Translations under genes and position numbers: made by a program
The notes under the pieces: model-generated
Databases searched by the model: none
The model's input: the letters and a program-made list of their open reading frames with translations, nothing else
Told to the model about the DNA's origin: nothing
Shown here: piece by piece, positions 1 through 6,711 of the stretch
Layout of the letters: each line of letters opens with the position of its first letter
Position numbering within the stretch: the stretch's first letter is position 1
Assembly (NCBI GenBank): GCA_041669745.1
Contig: JBAYAO010000019.1
Location: 1 to 19,187, forward strand
Direction: 5' to 3'
Origin: JBAZDV01 sp041669745
Lineage (GTDB): Archaea; Thermoplasmatota; Thermoplasmata; Methanomassiliicoccales; Methanomethylophilaceae
Length of the DNA stretch: 19,187 nucleotides

Positions 1-1
1 A

Positions 2-157
2 AACGCGGTCATGATCGGTGCCGTTGCGGCCGTGAAGGATTTCCCGATATCCAAAGCACTGTTGAAAGAGACGCTTTCTGACAATGTACCTGAAAAGTTC
101 CTGGACCTCAATATGAGGGCATTCGACATGGGCTACGATGCGATGAGAGGGAATTAG
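2..157 (+). CDS. iorB: 2-oxoacid:ferredoxin oxidoreductase gamma-type subunit, C-terminal fragment (probably indolepyruvate oxidoreductase beta subunit)
   Basis: Only the last 51 codons are inside the window; the reading frame is open from base 2 and ends at TAG 155-157. The visible residues (NAVMIGAVAAVKDFPIS, then PEKFLDLNMRAFDMGYDAM) follow the usual C-terminal pattern of the pyruvate/2-oxoacid oxidoreductase gamma domain: a small-residue-rich helix starting with Asn, a helix, then an N-x-x-AF-x-x-GY ending. In archaea the indolepyruvate enzyme oxidatively decarboxylates aryl-pyruvates to aryl-acetyl-CoA with ferredoxin, and the reverse reaction can serve aromatic amino acid synthesis. The match to IorB rather than to another gamma subunit (pyruvate, ketoisovalerate) is a judgement from a short tail. 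It converges on the FtsZ-like gene with about 40 bp between the stops and no obvious terminator hairpin. Confidence 0.6.
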   Translation, partial: NAVMIGAVAAVKDFPISKALLKETLSDNVPEKFLDLNMRAFDMGYDAMRGN

Positions 158-197
158 GATATGCGCAATGCATAAGAGAAATCGTTCGCTGTCAAGG

Positions 198-902
198 TCA
201 CAGGTTCGTCACAAGACCGTTTGCCGGATTTATGATCGGAACGCAACTGCCGTCCTTGACGATCTCATCGATATGTTTGAGCTGCTCGACGAAGGTGTTG
301 ACTATCATAGTCTTGCTTCTCCTGATGAACGCCGCTATACTACGATTGACATATGTGAACACCTCACTCATGGTCGCGTTCGGCATCTTGTTCACCATCA
401 GGTCGTTCTCTATGACAGCGGTCATCGGACAGACGGCCTTTATCTGTGTTATACCGTTCCTCGCGGTCTTCATGCGTGCGGTCTCGAATCCGAATGGATT
501 GATAACTATCGAGAAGACGATCATGTTGAGTCCCTGAGCTATCTCGGCTATGATCGGTGCTGCGCCGGTTCCGGTGCCACCGCCCATACCTGCCACAATG
601 AAGACCACGTCATGTCCCATCAATGCGCTGGTGATCTCTTCTTTGTGCGCTTGCATGCATCTCTTTCCAAGAAGACTGTCCCCCCCGGTACCCTCTCCTC
701 TGGTGACAGTCTTGCATATGAATAATTTCTTGTCTGCGCGGATTGAGAGCAGTGCTTTTTTGTCTGTGTTGACCGCAACGGTATCCGCGGATGGGAAATC
801 CCAGTAGATACTGTCCACGACGTTACATCCAGCTCCGCCTACACCGATCACTGCCACGTGCGGCTCGATGTCTACATTGCCTATCGCGAATCCGGTCCCC
901 AC
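198..902 (-). CDS. Short divergent FtsZ/tubulin-like GTPase-domain protein
   Basis: A 234-aa tubulin-superfamily protein with an FtsZ-type nucleotide-binding domain. Visible are the first glycine loop (GVGGAGCN, residues 20-27), NTD at 45-47, the tubulin signature GGGTGTG at 107-113 and the END motif at 165-167. FtsZ is normally about 350-400 aa. Here the protein ends where the GTPase domain ends, so the C-terminal domain and FtsA/SepF-binding tail are absent. The T7 position, usually NxDxxD, appears to read NTFVEQ (202-207), so both aspartates that activate GTP hydrolysis in the neighbouring subunit seem lost. No frameshifted remainder is present: the sequence beyond is the plus-strand oxidoreductase gene. 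The start is GTG at 902, since an in-frame TGA lies two codons upstream; a G-rich run sits about 7 nt before it. It lies downstream of, and probably in an operon with, the RHH regulator. A genuine FtsZ is expected elsewhere in the genome. Function unknown. Confidence 0.85.
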   Translation of the reverse strand: MGTGFAIGNVDIEPHVAVIGVGGAGCNVVDSIYWDFPSADTVAVNTDKKALLSIRADKKLFICKTVTRGEGTGGDSLLGKRCMQAHKEEITSALMGHDVVFIVAGMGGGTGTGAAPIIAEIAQGLNMIVFSIVINPFGFETARMKTARNGITQIKAVCPMTAVIENDLMVNKMPNATMSEVFTYVNRSIAAFIRRSKTMIVNTFVEQLKHIDEIVKDGSCVPIINPANGLVTNL

Positions 903-1013
903 TCTTCATCCCCCCTTATCTTAAGCAAAGTGTTTCAGTGACATCTGTGAGGGGTAACGGACTTCTGGTCCGAGATCCCATCCCCCCTTCAGATGTTTTC
1001 CCCTTCTTTGTCT

Positions 1014-1379
1014 TCACTTCGTCATGGATCGTGATGAGGCGACCTCGAAAGCTGCCGACAAGGCATTTTCGACTGTTTCTTCGCGACGGGCCATCATTCT
1101 GTGTACCGCCGTTCTGATGAACTCCTCGTTGCTGATGAACATTCCCTTGTCCTCAACAATCACCTTGATCGCCATCATCTCCGATTCCGTGAAACGGGTG
1201 AAGATCCCGTCGCTGTCCGACCTAGTAGCAACATCGGCATCCCTATCGATGTATTCGCTAATGGCTGTCCTGATGAACTGCGAGCGGGTTCCAAGTTTTG
1301 GGTTCTTTGCCAGGAAACTGTCAAGTGTTTGCAGTTCCTCGGTCCCCATCCTCAATGTAACCCTCTCGTCGTTGTCCAT
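1014..1379 (-). CDS. Double ribbon-helix-helix transcriptional regulator
   Basis: A 121-aa protein with two ribbon-helix-helix (CopG/Arc-like) units in tandem. The first is near residues 6-46 (strand RVTLRM, then helices with GTRSQFIRTAISEYI); the second is near 58-96 (strand IFTRF, then ISNEEFIRTAVHRMM). The matching FIRTA sequence in both second helices shows an internal duplication, so one chain could form the fold that RHH proteins usually make as dimers. I chose ATG 1379 because GGTGA sits 5 nt upstream. An in-frame ATG at 1412 would add 11 residues and lies only about 10 nt after the predicted transcription start, so it remains possible. The upstream repeats flanking the TATA box (1431-1475) are good candidates for its own operator. 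The downstream gene is the short FtsZ-like protein, so this regulator probably controls that gene. Target and effector are not visible. Confidence 0.8.
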   Translation of the reverse strand: MDNDERVTLRMGTEELQTLDSFLAKNPKLGTRSQFIRTAISEYIDRDADVATRSDSDGIFTRFTESEMMAIKVIVEDKGMFISNEEFIRTAVHRMMARREETVENALSAAFEVASSRSMTK

Positions 1380-1430
1380 TTCAGTCACCATGCCAGACCT
1401 GTAGGCCCCCATCCCTCAGGCTTTAAGAAT

Positions 1431-1475
1431 GCATTGTCATGCTCATTATATAAATCTTGTCATGCATTGTCATGC
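1431..1475. promoter_or_regulatory. TATA box flanked by three TTGTCATGC repeats, likely RHH operator
   Basis: TTGTCATGC occurs exactly at 1434-1442, 1457-1465 and 1467-1475. The first and third are part of the 12-bp exact repeat GCATTGTCATGC (1431-1442 and 1464-1475), which has GCAT/ATGC inverted ends. Starts of copies 2 and 3 are 10 bp apart and copies 1 and 2 are 23 bp apart, near whole helical turns. A TATATAA element (1447-1453) lies between copies 1 and 2, reads on both strands, and is placed correctly for minus-strand initiation near 1421. Repressor sites around a TATA box upstream of an RHH gene fit autorepression. Confidence 0.65.
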
Positions 1476-1562
1476 GAATAATCATGACCAAAAAAGACCG
1501 GAATCCAGATACTTTTTTTGCCATTCGTGCCAGGAACGTAGTGCATACGAGCGCTGGATAAC

Positions 1563-1570
1563 TATATAAT
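1563..1570 (+). promoter_or_regulatory. TATA box of leuS
   Basis: TATATAAT followed by AAAAG. Initiation about 25 bp downstream would be near 1590, giving a leader of roughly 25 nt before ATG 1617. This placement argues against the upstream in-frame GTG at 1575 as the start. Confidence 0.55.
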
Positions 1571-1616
1571 AAAAGTGTCCCTTCCAAAGCGCAGATACAG
1601 GATATCAGGTGTACAG

Positions 1617-4496
1617 ATGATATCGAGCTACAGAGACATCGAGAAAAAGTGGCAGAAAAAGTGGGCCGAAAACGGAATCAACAATGCTGAAAGGGACGAT
1701 AGACCCAAATTCATGATCATATTCGCATATCCAGGCGTGACAGGATATCTGCACGTTGGACACATGAGAGGATACACGTACGTGGATGCGATCGGCAGAT
1801 ACAAGCGCATGACGGGGTACAACGTTCTGTTCCCTGTTGGTACACATGCTACTGGCAACGGGGCGATCAGTCTCTCAGAAAAGATCAAGAACAAAGACGA
1901 GGGCATCATAGATTATCTGATTAGGAACGGATGTCCGGAAGAGAAACTCAAGGACCTCACCGATCCGATGTCGGTTGTGAATTTCTTCAACGAGGTCTAT
2001 GTGAACGATTATTGGAAGAGGTTCGGATTTCTTGCGGATTGGCGCAGATTCACATGTACACTTTATCCGGATTATGCCAAATTCATAGAATGGCAGTTCC
2101 ATAAGCTTATGGATGCGGGGCTGCTCATACAGAAACCTTACTTCGCACCCGCATGCCCGTCATGCGGACCGGTTGCCGTCGATGCATCCGAGACCGATCT
2201 TTCCAAGGGAGGCAATGCAGAGACACAAGAGTACACCTTGCTGAAGTTCAGGTGCGGAGACCAGTTCCTGATAGCAGCAACCCTCAGACCAGAGACGGTC
2301 TACGGTCAGGTCTGTTTCTGGGTAAATCCCGAAGTCGAATATGTAAAACTCAGAAAGGGGAACGAGGTATGGATCGTCTCCCCTCAGGCGGCAAAAAAAT
2401 TGGAATATCAGAAGGACGGTCTCACGGAAGTCGGAAGGATCGCAGGAAGGGACATGGTCGGATGGATGTGCGAAGCGCCGATGGTACACAGGAAGATCCC
2501 GGTATTTCCGGCAGGATTCTGCGATCCGGATGTCGGTACCGGGTTGGTGACATCCGTTCCGTCGGATGCTCCAGACGATTGGGTCGCGTTGGAGATGATA
2601 AAGAAAGATCCATTGATCGGAGCGCAGTATTCCCTTTCTCAGGAACTTATAGACTCCGTTGTTCCTATATCGATAATCTCGATAGACGGGTACGGGGAAT
2701 TTCCGGCCAAGGACATCATCGACAGGATGGGAATAACCGCATCGGGTGATCCGAAGCTCCTGGATGCAAAGAAACAGGTGTACAAGGACGGTTACCATGC
2801 TGGCAGGATGAAAGAGATATGCGGTGAATTCGCAGGTATGCGTGTGGAAGAGGCCAAAGACAAGATGAAGGAGCTCATGATCGAGACGGGCGAAGCCGAC
2901 GTTTTCTATGACCTGACAGAGGAGGTCGTATGCAGGTGTGGCAAACGTGTTTTCATCAAACGCATAGACGATCAGTGGTTCATCGATTATGCCAACAAGG
3001 ACCTGACGGAAGTCACGAGCGAACACTGCAAGACAATGGACATCAATCCGTCAGAGTACTATAGCAACATTCACACCGTGCTCAATTGGTTCAGGGAGAG
3101 GGCATGCGTCCGTCTGGGAAATTGGCTGGGGACAAGGTTCCCGTTCGATGAGAGATGGATCATAGAAGCCATATCCGACTCCACACTCTACCCGATATAT
3201 TACATCGTTTCGATATATGCGAACAGCGGACAGATCAGGCCGGATCAAATGACCGAACAGTTCTTTGACTATGTCTATCTGGGAAAGGGTGACCCATCAT
3301 CTGTACACGAGAGCACGGGGATAGAAAAGGTACTCGTCGAAAGGATCAGAAACGATGTGGAGTACTGGTATCCGTTGGATATGAACGTAGGCGGAAAAGA
3401 ACACATGACCGTGCACTTTCCTGCATTCCTGTTCAATCACACAGCCATTCTCCCAAAGCATATGTGGCCCAAAGGGATTATGGTAAATTGGTACGTCACC
3501 GGGAAAAAGAGCAAGATATCAAAGTCCAAGGGCGGTGCCCAGCCTATTCCGGGTGCGGTCGAGAAATACAGCGTGGACGGAATGAGGCTCTATTATGCCC
3601 ATGTCGCCTCGCCCTTCGCGGACGTTGAATGGGATGAAGACACCGTATTGTCATACAGGCAGAGAATCGAAAGAATAATGGGTTTTGTGGAAGAACTTTC
3701 GTCGATCACGGGGAGGGGTGACGTTGTCCCTATCGACAGGTGGCTGCTTTCAAGGTTCAATACACATATCGGCAATGTCAGATCCGCGATGGAAAAATAC
3801 GACCTCAGGCAACTGGCCTCTACGGCCTATTTTGAGATGTTCAACGATCTGAAGTGGTACTCCAGACGGGGCGGAAACAATTCCGGTGTTATCATGCAGG
3901 CTCTGAGGCTGTGGATAATGACAATGATGCCGATAACCCCGCATGCGGCCGAGGAGATGTGGTCCTTATGCGGATTCGAAGGGATGGTATCTGAGGCCCA
4001 GCTTCCCGAGACGGATCACACAAAACGTTCAGCCTCCGCAGAATACGGAGAGGATCTCGTCAGAGATGTGATGTCGGACATTGCCCAGATCATAAAGGTA
4101 ACAGGAATGCAACCGAAACGCATAATCTTATACACGGCATCCGCGTGGAAGGTGGATGTGGTGAAAAAGGCTGTCGAGCTGCTTGCAGAGGGTGAACTTG
4201 ACATCCCTGCTCTGACCAAAAGATGTATGGCGAGCGAAGAACTCAGGAAAAGGGGAAAAGCGGTCTCAGACCTTGCGAAGAAGGTCGCTTCCGACTACAT
4301 GCGTCTGTCAGTCGATAAGGTTGCTCCGATCATAGAATTGGACGAGACCGCGCATCTCGCCGATGCGGCGGCTTTCATGTCATCTGAGATCGGATATGAC
4401 ATAGAGGTGCTGAGTTCGGACGTCAATGGATTGTATGATCCTCACGGCAAGGCCAAGTCAGCCGTTCCTGGAAGACCCGCGATATACATAGAATGA
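1617..4496 (+). CDS. leuS: Leucyl-tRNA synthetase
   Basis: Class I aminoacyl-tRNA synthetase of 959 aa that charges tRNA-Leu in the cytoplasm; the length fits the archaeal/eukaryotic LeuRS form. In order: HVGH (residues 46-49) is the HIGH motif; CPSCG and later CRCG pairs are probable zinc-type insertions; TLRPETVYG and GTGLVTSVPSDAPDDW (from residue 307) belong to the CP1 editing domain that removes mischarged amino acids; KISKS (633-637) is the KMSKS motif; an anticodon-binding helical domain and an archaeal C-terminal extension follow. I prefer ATG 1617 over the in-frame GTG at 1575: AGGTG lies 6 nt upstream of the ATG, the TATA box at 1563-1570 puts the GTG before the expected transcript start, and MISSYRDIEKKWQKKW is a typical LeuRS beginning. 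Monocistronic; the next gene converges from the other strand. Confidence 0.97.
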   Translation: MISSYRDIEKKWQKKWAENGINNAERDDRPKFMIIFAYPGVTGYLHVGHMRGYTYVDAIGRYKRMTGYNVLFPVGTHATGNGAISLSEKIKNKDEGIIDYLIRNGCPEEKLKDLTDPMSVVNFFNEVYVNDYWKRFGFLADWRRFTCTLYPDYAKFIEWQFHKLMDAGLLIQKPYFAPACPSCGPVAVDASETDLSKGGNAETQEYTLLKFRCGDQFLIAATLRPETVYGQVCFWVNPEVEYVKLRKGNEVWIVSPQAAKKLEYQKDGLTEVGRIAGRDMVGWMCEAPMVHRKIPVFPAGFCDPDVGTGLVTSVPSDAPDDWVALEMIKKDPLIGAQYSLSQELIDSVVPISIISIDGYGEFPAKDIIDRMGITASGDPKLLDAKKQVYKDGYHAGRMKEICGEFAGMRVEEAKDKMKELMIETGEADVFYDLTEEVVCRCGKRVFIKRIDDQWFIDYANKDLTEVTSEHCKTMDINPSEYYSNIHTVLNWFRERACVRLGNWLGTRFPFDERWIIEAISDSTLYPIYYIVSIYANSGQIRPDQMTEQFFDYVYLGKGDPSSVHESTGIEKVLVERIRNDVEYWYPLDMNVGGKEHMTVHFPAFLFNHTAILPKHMWPKGIMVNWYVTGKKSKISKSKGGAQPIPGAVEKYSVDGMRLYYAHVASPFADVEWDEDTVLSYRQRIERIMGFVEELSSITGRGDVVPIDRWLLSRFNTHIGNVRSAMEKYDLRQLASTAYFEMFNDLKWYSRRGGNNSGVIMQALRLWIMTMMPITPHAAEEMWSLCGFEGMVSEAQLPETDHTKRSASAEYGEDLVRDVMSDIAQIIKVTGMQPKRIILYTASAWKVDVVKKAVELLAEGELDIPALTKRCMASEELRKRGKAVSDLAKKVASDYMRLSVDKVAPIIELDETAHLADAAAFMSSEIGYDIEVLSSDVNGLYDPHGKAKSAVPGRPAIYIE

Positions 4497-4658
4497 CGTC
4501 ATCAGATCAGGATCATTACGTGCACGGTGATTACCTCACGGCGACGACGGCCGCAGGATCTTCATCGGTGTCAGGTCGTATCATCTTCGTCGCATAGCAG
4601 GTTTCGGACGTGGTCCGTTTAAGACACGGGGTATATGAGAATTCAGATCAACGAAGGC
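4497..4658. other. Convergent intergenic gap leuS/ubiX
   Basis: About 160 bp between two converging stops. There is no clear terminator hairpin with T-run. A short minus-strand open stretch is present but has no credible start and no recognisable product. Confidence 0.5.
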
Positions 4659-5201
4659 TCATTCCCATTTCTTGTAGAGGGTATGGTCTATATTCAGCTG
4701 ATCCAAGCATCTTCCGACGACAAAATCAACCATATCTTCGACCGTCTTGGGTTTGGAGTAATATCCTGGATTTGCGTCGAGGATGCATGCTCCGCACCTC
4801 GCCAGACGTAATTCGTTCTCCAGCATTATGGCACTCTTCGGGGTCTCCCTCACAACGAGAATAAGTTTTCTCGATTCCTTTAGCGTTACCGCGGCCGCGC
4901 GTGTTATGAGAGTATCGGCAAGCCCGTTGGAGATCTTACCGAGTGACGATGCGCTACATGGTGCTATAATCATGGCATCAAATCCGTAACTACCGGATGA
5001 TATCGACGCGAACAGGTCGTCGTCATCAAAGACGATATCCGCCATCTTTTCAACATCCTCTATATCGATTCCGGTTTCATACGGAATGATCTCCTTTGCG
5101 ATTTTGGATATTATCAATATCTTCTCGCCGGGAAGTTCCTGCAGAAGACGAACGCCGTATATGCAGCCGGATGCACCAGTGATTGCTACTACGAATCTCA
5201 C
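4659..5201 (-). CDS. ubiX: UbiX-family flavin prenyltransferase
   Basis: A 180-aa flavoprotein matching the UbiX/Pad1 family. It joins a dimethylallyl group to FMN to make prenyl-FMN, the cofactor of UbiD-type decarboxylases. The N-terminus VVAITGASGCIYGVRLL is the family's Rossmann-like FMN-binding start; IIAPCSASSLGKISNGLADTLITRAA carries the phosphate-binding and conserved CSA..L..I..G..D.L..R region; LVVRETP is the next conserved block. The start is taken as GTG 5201 because homologues begin there. The frame continues 27 codons upstream, but the extension has no family character and overlaps the likely promoter. A TTTTATTTA element about 28 bp upstream and no Shine-Dalgarno suggest a leaderless transcript. 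No UbiD-type decarboxylase lies in the window. Confidence 0.92.
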   Translation of the reverse strand: MRFVVAITGASGCIYGVRLLQELPGEKILIISKIAKEIIPYETGIDIEDVEKMADIVFDDDDLFASISSGSYGFDAMIIAPCSASSLGKISNGLADTLITRAAAVTLKESRKLILVVRETPKSAIMLENELRLARCGACILDANPGYYSKPKTVEDMVDFVVGRCLDQLNIDHTLYKKWE

Positions 5202-5223
5202 GATTGGTAGGATGTAATGAGGG

Positions 5224-5234
5224 TAAATAAAACA
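5224..5234 (-). promoter_or_regulatory. TATA box of ubiX
   Basis: On the minus strand the sequence reads TTTTATTTA, centred about 28 bp before GTG 5201, which fits initiation at or very near the start codon. Confidence 0.45.
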
Positions 5235-5292
5235 GTTGATACGATTTTTTCGATGAGTTGAAATACTATAAGGTGATAGCACAGCTCACGGA

Positions 5293-5397
5293 GAATCGGG
5301 ACATGTTGTCATGTTCCTGACCGTGGTGGGCTTTTCGCCTGCAGGTCGCACGGGGGTTTCTTCAACCGAACGTGCGAAGTTCGCTTTTGTTTTATTT
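5293..5397 (+). ncRNA. Candidate structured small RNA (three hairpins and T-rich end)
   Basis: Gene-free stretch with the layout of a small RNA gene. A TATA-like ACTATAAG at 5265-5272 predicts a start near 5294. Hairpin 1 is GGGACATG-TTGT-CATGTTCC (5298-5317, 8 bp with one G-T pair). Hairpin 2 pairs GACC 5319-5322 with GGTC 5344-5347 around an inner GGC-TTTTC-GCC stem. Hairpin 3 pairs CGCACG 5347-5352 with CGTGCG 5371-5376, with an inner GGTT/AACC stem. A T-rich tail (5385-5397) follows. I do not recognise the family: it has no tRNA cloverleaf and no clear C/D or H/ACA box set. It could instead be a long leader of the eS19 operon, but that operon has its own TATA box downstream. Confidence 0.45.
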
Positions 5398-5410
5398 GTG
5401 GTCAGCAATG

Positions 5411-5470
5411 CTTTTATATGGTGTCCTGTATAGCAGAGCCTATCTTCGCCCAGCATTAACGCGCTGGGTG
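5411..5470 (+). promoter_or_regulatory. Promoter and 5' leader hairpin of the eS19 operon
   Basis: TTTTATATGG at 5412-5420 is a clear TATA box predicting initiation near 5443. Directly after it CGCCCAGC (5447-5454) pairs with GCTGGGTG (5463-5470), an 8-bp stem with an 8-nt loop at the very 5' end of the predicted mRNA. GAGGT lies about 6 nt before ATG 5488. A 5'-terminal hairpin on a ribosomal-protein operon could stabilise the mRNA or be a protein-binding control site; the role is inference. Confidence 0.55.
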
Positions 5471-5487
5471 AATGTCGAGGTATAAAA

Positions 5488-5916
5488 ATGGTAACCGTCT
5501 ATGATGTTCCTGCGGAGAAACTCATACTCAAGACGGCCGAGAAGCTTAAACAGAACTCGGTCATCGTCCCTCCAGAGTGGGCAGAGTATGCTAAAACCGG
5601 CAGGCATACAGAGAGGGCGCCTTCACAAGAGGACTGGTGGTTCACGAGAGCTGCCTCCATCCTCAGAAAGCTCTACGTAAAAGGCCCCATGGGGTCTTCG
5701 AAGCTTGCGGCCGAATACGGCGGATTCGCCGATATGGGCACAAGACCTAATCAGGCAGTGAAAGGTAGCCGTAACATAGCTAGAAAATGTATGATTCAAC
5801 TCGAGCAGGCTGGCTTCCTTGTTTCAAAGGAGAAACAGGGCCGCAGTGTCAGTCCCAGCGGAATGTCCCTTCTGGACAATGCCGCCAAAGAGGTCTATGA
5901 CGAGATGAACGCCTGA
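5488..5916 (+). CDS. rps19e: Small ribosomal subunit protein eS19
   Basis: A 142-aa protein of the archaeal/eukaryotic eS19 family, a component of the head of the small ribosomal subunit needed for its maturation. The family core is easily seen: a winged-helix-like segment with DWWFTRAASILRKLYVKGPMG, then KLAAEYGG, RPNQAVKGSRNIARKCMIQLEQAGFL and a GRSVSPSG turn before the last helix. Length is normal. ATG 5488 is preceded by GAGGT at good spacing. It is the first gene of a five-gene plus-strand translation operon (eS19, PDCD5, eL39, eL31, aIF6), with 13 nt to the next start. Confidence 0.96.
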   Translation: MVTVYDVPAEKLILKTAEKLKQNSVIVPPEWAEYAKTGRHTERAPSQEDWWFTRAASILRKLYVKGPMGSSKLAAEYGGFADMGTRPNQAVKGSRNIARKCMIQLEQAGFLVSKEKQGRSVSPSGMSLLDNAAKEVYDEMNA

Positions 5917-5929
5917 AGGAGGTATGAGC

Positions 5930-6271
5930 ATGGATGATCCTGAATTAGAAGCATTGAGACAGAAGAGACTTGCGAATATGCAGGCCAATCAGCAACAGGC
6001 GGCTATGCAGCAGCAGGCTGCAGAGCAGCAGCGTCAGCAGGCAGAGGTCCAAAGGCAGTCCATTCTGAGACAGATTCTTGCACCCGAGGCAAGAGACAGG
6101 CTCGCAAACATAAAAATCGCGAATCCAGAGTTAGCTAATTCAGTAGAGGCGCAGTTCATTCAACTTGCGCAGTCTGGAAGGCTACAAGGAGTGATAACAG
6201 ATGCCATGCTTAGAGATATCCTGAGGCAGGTCGCCCCTCAACACAGGGAGATCACCATCGAGAGGAGATAA
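5930..6271 (+). CDS. DNA-binding protein of the PDCD5 (TFAR19) family
   Basis: A 113-aa helical protein of the PDCD5 family, conserved in archaea and eukaryotes and usually encoded beside eS19 in archaea. DDPELEALRQKRLANMQ is the typical N-terminus. It is followed by a glutamine/alanine-rich stretch (residues about 15-42) likely to be a long charged helix, then the three-helix core ILAPEARDRLANIKIANPELANSVEAQFIQLAQSGRL. Its exact role in archaea is not settled; nucleic-acid binding has been shown for relatives. I chose ATG 5930 rather than the in-frame ATG 5924 because GGAGGT (5919-5923) abuts the earlier ATG and is ideally spaced for the later one. Confidence 0.93.
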   Translation: MDDPELEALRQKRLANMQANQQQAAMQQQAAEQQRQQAEVQRQSILRQILAPEARDRLANIKIANPELANSVEAQFIQLAQSGRLQGVITDAMLRDILRQVAPQHREITIERR

Positions 6272-6272
6272 T

Positions 6273-6428
6273 ATGAGTTCAACTAAACCGCCAGCCATGA
6301 AGGCCAGGCTCAACAAGGCCACTAAGCAGAACCGCCGTGTCCCCGCCTGGGTAATGATCAGAACGAACAGACAGTTCCTACGTCATCCCAAGAGAAGGTC
6401 CTGGCGCACAAGCAATTTGAAGGAGTGA
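6273..6428 (+). CDS. rpl39e: Large ribosomal subunit protein eL39
   Basis: A 51-aa very basic protein starting at ATG 6273, one base after the PDCD5 stop codon. It shows the eL39 pattern: a short start, then KARLNKATKQNRRVPAWVMIRT and a basic end with HPKRRSWR. eL39 lines part of the peptide exit tunnel of the large subunit in archaea and eukaryotes. GGAGATAAT just upstream serves as ribosome binding site inside the preceding gene, so translation is probably coupled. Length is typical of the family. Confidence 0.95.
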   Translation: MSSTKPPAMKARLNKATKQNRRVPAWVMIRTNRQFLRHPKRRSWRTSNLKE

Positions 6429-6437
6429 GGGATCAAT

Positions 6438-6701
6438 ATGAGTGACGATATAGAGAGGGTCTACAACATTCACCTCAGAGCCACTAAGATGGCTCCCCGT
6501 ACCCAGAGGGCAAAACGTGCCGTCAAGGAGATCAGGGAACACGTAATGAGGCATATGAGGGTCGATGAAGAGCACGTATGGATTGATACGGCCCTCAATG
6601 AAAAACTTTGGGAAAACGGAATCCAACATCCCCCGAAGAAGGTATCTGTCAAGGCCGTCAAGTTCGACGACGGTCTTGTAGAAGTATCACTTGCAGAATG
6701 A
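6438..6701 (+). CDS. rpl31e: Large ribosomal subunit protein eL31
   Basis: An 87-aa protein of the eL31 family, located near the peptide exit tunnel opening. Recognisable blocks are ERVYNIHLR, APRTQRAKRAVKEIREHVMRHM and WIDTALNEKLWENGIQHPPKKVSVKA. ATG 6438 lies 9 nt after the eL39 stop, with a GGAGTGAGG purine run upstream that overlaps the end of eL39. Length and order within the operon are normal for archaea. Confidence 0.95.
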   Translation: MSDDIERVYNIHLRATKMAPRTQRAKRAVKEIREHVMRHMRVDEEHVWIDTALNEKLWENGIQHPPKKVSVKAVKFDDGLVEVSLAE

Positions 6702-6711
6702 GGTGTGCCGG

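Noticed and set aside
168..725. Long plus-strand open frame opposite the FtsZ-like gene
   Set aside because: It is the antisense shadow of a gene with clear tubulin-family motifs; the product shows no family character.
1575..1616. GTG 1575 as the leuS start
   Set aside because: It lies 5 bp after the TATA box, before the expected transcription start, and its extension has no LeuRS similarity; ATG 1617 has a good AGGTG.
2160..3026. 288-codon minus-strand open frame inside leuS
   Set aside because: Antisense to conserved LeuRS editing-domain codons, rich in His/Arg/Cys as expected for an antisense frame, with no promoter or ribosome binding site.
4610..4864. Plus-strand frame overlapping the end of ubiX
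   Set aside because: Mostly antisense to conserved ubiX codons; no recognisable product.
5281..5400. tRNA in the hairpin-rich stretch before rps19e
   Set aside because: No acceptor stem joining the ends, no D-arm consensus and no GGTTCRA T-loop.
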